Assembly: GCA_934728205.1 (NCBI GenBank)
Contig: CAKVEH010000031.1
Span: 1 to 10,509 of the forward strand
Length of the DNA stretch: 10,509 nt
Reading direction: 5' to 3'
Source of the DNA: an uncultured Helicobacteraceae bacterium
Lineage (GTDB): Bacteria; Campylobacterota; Campylobacteria; Campylobacterales; Helicobacteraceae
Both the position numbers and the translations under genes were made by a program. A model generated the notes under the pieces. That model searched no databases. It was not told the DNA's origin and saw nothing but the letters and a program-made list of their open reading frames with translations. Of the stretch, positions 7,012-10,509 are shown piece after piece; positions within the stretch are counted from its first letter, which is position 1, and each line of letters starts with the position of its first letter.

Positions 7012-7150
7012 ATATCTAAAGCTATGAGTTCTAAAACTTCTTTATTTTTGGCATAGATTAGCACTAAATCTGGCTTGATATGGCAATCCCCATAACACTT
7101 TAGATTCCACTTAGCGCGTGGTCGTTGTATTTTGGCTCTAGGACTTTGTC
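6987..7150 (-). pseudogene. Truncated, frameshifted YafQ-family toxin remnant
   Basis: Read on the minus strand, this stretch encodes DKVLEPKYNDHAL, then after a one-base shift WNLKCYGDCHIKPDLVLIYA and NKEVLELIALDIISHSELF with a stop at 6987. It lines up with the second half of YafQ-type mRNA interferases and with the better-preserved copy at 8227-8495. The N-terminal ~35-40 residues are absent. The frame can be restored by one extra A at about 7112 (CTAAGTGG to CTAAAGTGG). The DHAL and CHIKPD histidines and the HSELF tail are kept, but the Arg before the last His is replaced (LDIISH instead of LRVGSH), so it would probably be inactive even if repaired. It starts immediately after the stop codon of the RM gene fragment and in the same frame as that gene. 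Confidence 0.75.
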
Positions 7151-7547
7151 AATTTATTCCTCTAAAAATCCATATTCATAGATTTTGGGCTCTAGTTTTT
7201 TGGCGAGATTTGCAAGGGCTAAATTTAGGCTAGACATAAGCGCGTTAAAATGCTCATCTTTGCTTGTGGCGTTTAGTTTGCCATTTTTGTCGTTCATTTT
7301 GCGTCCTTTGAAAAACTCTTTTATATCATAGAGACTTGCATTTGGATTGTAGGGCGCGTAGGGGTTGGCTAGGCTTTGAGGGGAGGTTTTATCACTTGCG
7401 CTTGTGTGATAATATTTCCATAGTTCTAGCCCTGCTTCAAATACTGCTTGTGCCTCTTGGCTAAATTCTAGGGGTTTAGTTGGGATAAATGATTCTAGCT
7501 CGGATTCTAATTCAAATAGCTTTTCGCTTTGTGATTTGCTACGCGAT

Positions 7548-7584
7548 TTGTCATATTGAGGCTTTGAAAAAGCCGAAATATCTC
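7548..7584 (+). repeat. Dispersed palindromic repeat, inverted copy with hairpin
   Basis: It begins TTGTCATATTGAG and ends CGAAATATCTC, the reverse complement of the unit at 7777-7808, but has its own core hairpin GGCTTT-GAA-AAAGCC (7560-7574). In the RM fragment it encodes ISAFSKPQYDKS. It faces the unit at 7609-7640, so the two form a larger inverted pair. Confidence 0.65.
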
Positions 7585-7608
7585 TATTGTTTTTTGTGGA
7601 ATCTACAT

Positions 7609-7640
7609 TTTGAGATACTTCGTTTCGCTCAGTATGACAA
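7609..7640 (+). repeat. Dispersed repeat unit encoding CHTERNEVSQ
   Basis: This 32-base unit begins TTTGAGATACTTCG and ends TCAGTATGACAA. It is identical to the unit at 7777-7808 at 28 of 32 positions. On the minus strand it is read in the RM frame as CHTERNEVSQ. Related TGAGCG-x-AGCGAA type repeats, translated as CHxERSExS peptides, are familiar from many bacterial genomes. Confidence 0.7.
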
Positions 7641-7648
7641 GGATGGGT

Positions 7649-7668
7649 GTCATTGCGAGAAGTAGCAC
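7649..7668 (+). repeat. GTCATTGCGAG-type dispersed repeat
   Basis: GTCATTGCGAGAAGTAGCAC is a recognisable start of the widespread GTCATTGCGAG repeat family. In the RM frame it reads CATSRNDT. It directly adjoins the unit at 7609-7640, making a mosaic element of about 120 bp with the inverted copy at 7548-7584. Confidence 0.6.
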
Positions 7669-7776
7669 ATTTACCATTGATAAAGTCGTGTAAAAAATGC
7701 GAAGTGAAGCGAGATTTTGCATTGACTTCTTTTTCGCTAAAGGGGATAAAGTGGTTTATGGATTCATTGTTTTTGC

Positions 7777-7808
7777 TTTGAGATATTTCGCTACGCTCAA
7801 TATGACAA
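7777..7808 (+). repeat. Dispersed repeat unit encoding CHIERSEISQ
   Basis: This 32-base unit begins TTTGAGATATTTCG and ends TCAATATGACAA. It is a near copy of 7609-7640 and is read in the same frame as CHIERSEISQ (RM fragment residues 138-147). It sits between the conserved RM segments FHSQNRIS and INHFIPFSEKE. Confidence 0.7.
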
Positions 7809-8226
7809 TGTTGCGGTTGATTTGCGCTTATGCGATTTTGGGAGTGAAAGATGGCAAATGCTAGGCAGTCGTTTTGAAATTCTTTGTCCTTTTGCCATTT
7901 TTTATTTGGATAGAGAAATTGGTCTCTGTCGTTTATCCAAGACGCTTTGATGGCGTGGCGCACAGCGAAATATACACAAAATGGAATCAAATTGTATTTT
8001 GTAATACAAAAACAATATCTCTCTTGTTGTTTTGATAAAATTGCTAATTGTTTATTGTGTTGAAAATCTGGCGATGCACTTACCATTAAACCTATTGTAT
8101 CTTCTTTATGTTCAAAAGTTTTTATCCATTTATTGATACTTGGTGGCAAGTCGCTATGTAGTCTTTTTACCCCGATAAGCGTTGCGCGTTCATTATATAT
8201 ATCAAGTGTAACTTGCATTGGCTGTC

Positions 8227-8495
8227 CTAAAATAACTCACTGTGCGAACCTACACGCAGGCAAGTAAGCACTAAAATATCATCTTGCTTTTTGTAGATTA
8301 GCAATAAATCTGGCTCTATGTGGCATTCTCTAAAGCCTTTATAGATTCCCTGTAAAGCGTGGTCTTGTAATCTAGATTCTAAAATCTCACCTCTCTCTAG
8401 CTTTTCAATTACACTATCCACGATTTAGCCTTACCTTGTTTAGTGATTTTTTTATAATCTTTTTTGAATTTGCTTGTCCAATCGATTCTATACAT
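8227..8495 (-). pseudogene. YafQ-family mRNA interferase toxin, frameshifted
   Basis: The gene starts at ATG 8495, overlapping the antitoxin stop (ATGTATAG), and reads MYRIDWTSKFKKDYKKITKQ then GKAKS before a -1 shift ends the frame at 8409-8411. The rest continues in another frame as VDSVIEKLERGEILESRLQD, HALQGIYKGFRECHIEPDLL and LIYKKQDDILVLTCLRVGSHSELF. One extra A in the AAA near 8424 would give a single ~90-residue protein, the normal YafQ size. Compared with E. coli YafQ, the residues matching His50, His63, Asp67, Arg83, His87 and Phe91 are kept (DHALQG, CHIEPD, LRVGSHSELF), while Trp68 is Leu. YafQ cleaves mRNA on the ribosome. As written it is broken; a GTG-started 64-aa product from 8421 would lack the N-terminal helices. 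The -1 shift could also be a sequencing error. Confidence 0.8.
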
Positions 8496-8703
8496 TTAGC
8501 AATGCCTCTTTTGCCTCTTTCCACGAGTTGTATGGCTTTCTCTTGCCTTTTTTAATGTCATTGGCGATTTTCTCACTCTCTTTAATCGCTTCTAGCGTGT
8601 CTTTATTAGGGCTTTTTAGAATCTTTAGCTTTTTATTAAAGCCCTTTAAACTCTCAATCACTTGCAAAGTCTCAGCATTTACATTTTCTAGTGTGATAGT
8701 CAT
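8488..8703 (-). CDS. Antitoxin of a type II (RelB/DinJ-like) toxin-antitoxin pair
   Basis: This is a small 71-aa protein, MTITLENVNAETLQVIESLK..., ending KRKPYNSWKEAKEALLNV. The N-terminus looks like the short strand plus helix of a DNA-binding antitoxin. The Lys/Asn-rich middle and the SWKEAKEAL helix look like a toxin-wrapping tail of the sort seen upstream of RelE/YafQ toxins. The assignment rests mainly on position: it ends 8 bases into a YafQ-family toxin gene, the usual coupled order. AAAAAGGAGTGCAAAATG gives a strong ribosome site, and an extended -10 lies just upstream. Antitoxin-toxin complexes usually repress their own promoter. It is intact even though its toxin frame is broken. 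The exact antitoxin family is uncertain. Confidence 0.75.
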   Translation of the reverse strand: MTITLENVNAETLQVIESLKGFNKKLKILKSPNKDTLEAIKESEKIANDIKKGKRKPYNSWKEAKEALLNV

Positions 8704-8734
8704 TTTGCACTCCTTTTTAGATTTTATCGCATAA

Positions 8735-8743
8735 ATTATATCA
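8735..8743 (-). promoter_or_regulatory. Extended -10 promoter of the antitoxin gene
   Basis: On the minus strand TGATATAAT, an extended -10 (TG-N-TATAAT), lies 31 bases before the antitoxin start. No good -35 is seen, which an extended -10 can tolerate. It is inside the segment interrupting the RM gene, so the pair brings its own promoter. Confidence 0.6.
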
Positions 8744-8757
8744 AAAATCGCGTATCT

Positions 8758-9003
8758 CTATGATTTATCGCCCAAATTCCACACTAAAAATCCGATAGGG
8801 AATTGCCCATTGACATTATCAAATGTCCAAGCTGGACAAATAAAACCTTTTAAAAATTTTGCCTCAAAAGTTTCTCTAAATTTTATAAAATTTGTAGAAT
8901 TTAGATATTTTAATGTGCTAAAGCTCCCCAAAATGCAGTTTGGAATCTCTTTATAGATTCGCATAAAAAATTGCGCAAAAAGCTCGTTATTTGCCTTGCC
9001 TAG
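8758..9003 (-). pseudogene. Type IIG restriction-modification enzyme, middle fragment
   Basis: The minus-strand frame reads LGKANNELFAQFFMRIYKEI, PNCILGSFSTLKYLNSTNFI, KFRETFEAKFLKGFICPAWT and FDNVNGQFPIGFLVWNLGDK before a stop at 8758. This is the part of the methylase that follows the NPPY motif and leads into the specificity domain. It continues the 9000-10388 protein after a -1 frameshift: one more A in the AAAA at about 9009-9012 would give KYKNQLGKANNELFAQF in one frame. Its 3' end breaks off where the toxin-antitoxin segment begins, and the sequence resumes at 8218. It has no start signal of its own. Confidence 0.75.
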
Positions 9004-10388
9004 CTGATTTTATATTTTTCACAAATCATATTTTCTCGCGCGACTTTTGCCTTATTTTCCCCTGTGCCTGTAACCTGTCTAGCAGTAGTCGCTTCCGCAT
9101 ATGGCGGATTGATAAAAACCACTAGCTTATGTGGCTCATTTTTTATGATTTGTTGCAAGGATTTTGGGAGTTTGGATTCTGTTAGAATCTCGCCACTTTT
9201 TTCATTAACTTTATCAAACAAATCATCATTTAAAAAATCAAATTGGAAAATATGCTCCTCGCAAAGATTTGCGCCGTTGTTGATTCTCTCTTTGATGATG
9301 TTTATGTCGGCTTTATCTAGCGTGCTCGCGTAAATTTTGTATTTATCGCTTAGATTTGCTAGGAGATTGCCTGTCCCCGCGGCACAATCCCAAATATAAT
9401 ACTCATCTTGCCAATCTTCCCCTAAGGCTAATGCTAGATAATCTTGCGCTTTTTGCACCCATATTTGCGGAGTGAAATACGCTCCCTTGCGCTCTCTAAT
9501 GTCTTGAGGGACGAGTAAATCGCGCCGCTTAATGATATAATCCCAAAATTCCTCTTTGGGCGGTCGCTCATAGATATTCCAAAACTTGCTGTGCGCTTTT
9601 TGGCTATCTTTGAAAAATACTTCGCTAATGTTTAGCCTGCCACTTTTTAGCTTCTCTATGGCGATACGATAATGGTCTTTATCAAGCAAGATTCTAAGGT
9701 TTTCATAGATTGCTTTGGTGGTGTTGTCATAGCTTAACAAATCTGCGAGATAAAAATCGCTATCCAAAATCTCTGGCTTCTCCGCCTCCCAATCAATGCT
9801 AATACTAGGCTTCACGCACGCTAGCCATTTGGTGTAGATGGCGATAAAATTGTTTTTGGTTATGGGGATTTTGGAGAGATTTTTGTTGCTTAGGGTGAAA
9901 TTTGTAGCGATGAAATTTTCTAACTCCGCTTTGGATTTTGCAAAATCAAAAATAAGGCTTTTTTCTTCTAGTAGGCTTTTAATTTTGGTGTGCAAGTTTT
10001 TAAATTCTTTAGTCGTGTAATCGCTAGGGGCGACATTCCAATTAAAATCATTTTGGCTAAATACGCTCATTATTTCGTGGTATGGGATAAAGGCGATTTT
10101 CTCACAATCAAACGCGCCCAAAAACGCTGGAGGTAGCATATTCTCATACAAATCCGCTTTGTCGATAGTCAAAATCAGCTGGACAAAAGAGGCGTAAATA
10201 TTGCTTTTATTGCCCGCTTTTGCCTCTGCCCATAGAAATGTAAGCGACTCAAAAAGTGTCCCGCTAGAATAGCTTATGCTAAAGTCGATTTTACCAAAAG
10301 GTTCGTAATCAAATGGTGAAAAAAACTCCTTTGCTACGCGTGCTTTGAGTGCCTCTTCGCTCATATCAAGTGGGAAATATGGTTGCAT
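9000..10388 (-). CDS. Type IIG restriction-modification enzyme, N-terminal nuclease and methylase part (gene broken downstream)
   Basis: These 462 residues carry a nuclease-like start and most of the methylase of a single-chain type IIG enzyme. FGKIDFS (D35) with AEAKAG (E55-x-K57) fits a PD-(D/E)XK nuclease. A helical linker follows, then RERKGAYFTP (299-307, motif X), YIWDCAAGTGNLL (331-343, motif I for S-adenosylmethionine) and VVFINPPYAEA (423-433, motif IV of N6-adenine methylases), ending soon after RQVTGTGENKAKVA. The frame stops at 9000-9002 because of a -1 shift; the rest lies at 8758-9003 and 7154-8218. AAAGGAC precedes ATG 10388. Without its target-recognition part the protein is unlikely to cut or methylate specifically. 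The family call is good; the target sequence cannot be told. Confidence 0.85.
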   Translation of the reverse strand: MQPYFPLDMSEEALKARVAKEFFSPFDYEPFGKIDFSISYSSGTLFESLTFLWAEAKAGNKSNIYASFVQLILTIDKADLYENMLPPAFLGAFDCEKIAFIPYHEIMSVFSQNDFNWNVAPSDYTTKEFKNLHTKIKSLLEEKSLIFDFAKSKAELENFIATNFTLSNKNLSKIPITKNNFIAIYTKWLACVKPSISIDWEAEKPEILDSDFYLADLLSYDNTTKAIYENLRILLDKDHYRIAIEKLKSGRLNISEVFFKDSQKAHSKFWNIYERPPKEEFWDYIIKRRDLLVPQDIRERKGAYFTPQIWVQKAQDYLALALGEDWQDEYYIWDCAAGTGNLLANLSDKYKIYASTLDKADINIIKERINNGANLCEEHIFQFDFLNDDLFDKVNEKSGEILTESKLPKSLQQIIKNEPHKLVVFINPPYAEATTARQVTGTGENKAKVARENMICEKYKIS

Positions 10389-10451
10389 TTTTGTCCTTTT
10401 GGGTTTTGATTTGTAGTTTGACTTGACTCTTATGTTTAGAATCTATTGATT

Positions 10452-10509
10452 TTAACCTTTTAAACTCTCCACAGCCTTTTTATAATCCCCACTCCCAAAG
10501 ATATAGCTC
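10452..10509 (-). CDS. C-terminal tail of an unidentified protein (partial)
   Basis: The minus-strand frame entering from the right edge reads SYIFGSGDYKKAVESLKG and stops at 10452. The G-D-Y-K-K-A-V-E pattern resembles the end of a TPR-like helix, but 18 residues are too few to name a family. The stop is 63 bases before the RM start, so the two genes may share a transcript. Confidence 0.4.
   Translation of the reverse strand, partial: SYIFGSGDYKKAVESLKG

Larger units (their letters stand above)
7154..8218 (-). pseudogene. Type IIG restriction-modification enzyme, C-terminal (specificity) fragment
   Basis: This 354-codon frame looks like the C-terminal third of a type IIG (Eco57I-like) restriction-methylase, the part that chooses the DNA target. 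Supporting segments are NDRDQFLYPNKKWQKDKEFQ (97-116), HFIPFSEKEVNAKSRFTSHF (156-175), KPLEFSQEAQAVFEAGLELW (248-267), NASLYDIKEFF (293-303) and the end LAKKLEPKIYEYGFLEE. Its first residues (VTLDIYNERATLIGVKRL) continue logically from the end of the fragment at 8758-9003 (GFLVWNLGDKS). One gene was therefore interrupted by the toxin-antitoxin pair lying between them. ATG 8218 is not a native start and has no clear ribosome site. Residues about 136-150 and 184-230 are not typical of the family; they derive from dispersed palindromic repeats that kept the frame. No catalytic domain is present here. Confidence 0.75.

Noticed and set aside
8474..8734. 86-codon + strand frame over the antitoxin
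   Set aside because: It mirrors the antitoxin gene; its Phe/Leu/Ser-rich sequence is what antisense of a Lys/Glu-rich gene gives.
8222..8757. Insertion sequence or integron cassette carrying the toxin-antitoxin pair
   Set aside because: No transposase, integrase, terminal inverted repeats or target-site duplication could be seen at the borders.
1..10509. CRISPR arrays, tRNA or rRNA genes
   Set aside because: No regularly spaced direct repeats, and no tRNA or rRNA signature, noticed on either strand by eye.

Overview
The window reads as an enterohepatic-type Helicobacter (Campylobacterota) chromosome segment. The evidence is a flgD-flgE pair of the epsilon type, a four-subunit porCDAB operon in Helicobacter gene order, a Helicobacter/Campylobacter-style type IIG restriction-modification (RM) gene, AT-rich intergenic DNA and a recurrent TAGAATC/GATTCTA word. 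The species cannot be fixed from this sequence. The first ~210 bases do not fit: they encode part of a Firmicutes-like lasso-peptide B2 (McjB-type) protein whose frame runs into a flgD that has lost its own 5' end. This is either an assembly chimera or a real rearrangement.

Left part (1-3235, + strand): the lasso B2 fragment, then flgD (hook cap) and flgE (hook-type protein), 30 bp apart and probably co-transcribed. The hook protein is large and carries three tandem repeats resembling carbohydrate-binding modules in its middle.

Centre (3236-6937, + strand): a good sigma70-type promoter (TTGACT, 17 bp, TATAAT) followed by porC, porD, porA and porB. Together they encode pyruvate:flavodoxin/ferredoxin oxidoreductase, which makes acetyl-CoA and CO2 from pyruvate. 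Each gene has a strong Shine-Dalgarno sequence. Every gap between the genes, and the region after porB, contains inverted repeats.

Right part (6938-10509, - strand): a decaying defence/toxin-antitoxin region. One type IIG RM gene (PD-(D/E)XK nuclease, N6-adenine methylase and specificity domain in one chain) is broken into three coding pieces. A RelB-like antitoxin and a YafQ-like toxin sit between its middle and C-terminal pieces, as though inserted there. A second, truncated YafQ-like remnant lies directly after the RM stop codon. The C-terminal RM piece also contains in-frame mosaic palindromic repeats that encode peptides of the CHIERSEISQ type. The RM gene, the toxin and the toxin remnant each carry a -1 frameshift, and each would be repaired by one extra A in a short A run. 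At the far right edge is the C-terminal tail of an unidentified - strand gene.

The most unusual items are the toxin-antitoxin pair nested in the RM gene, the repeat-derived peptides in that gene, the hook protein modules, and the foreign lasso B2 fragment at the left edge.
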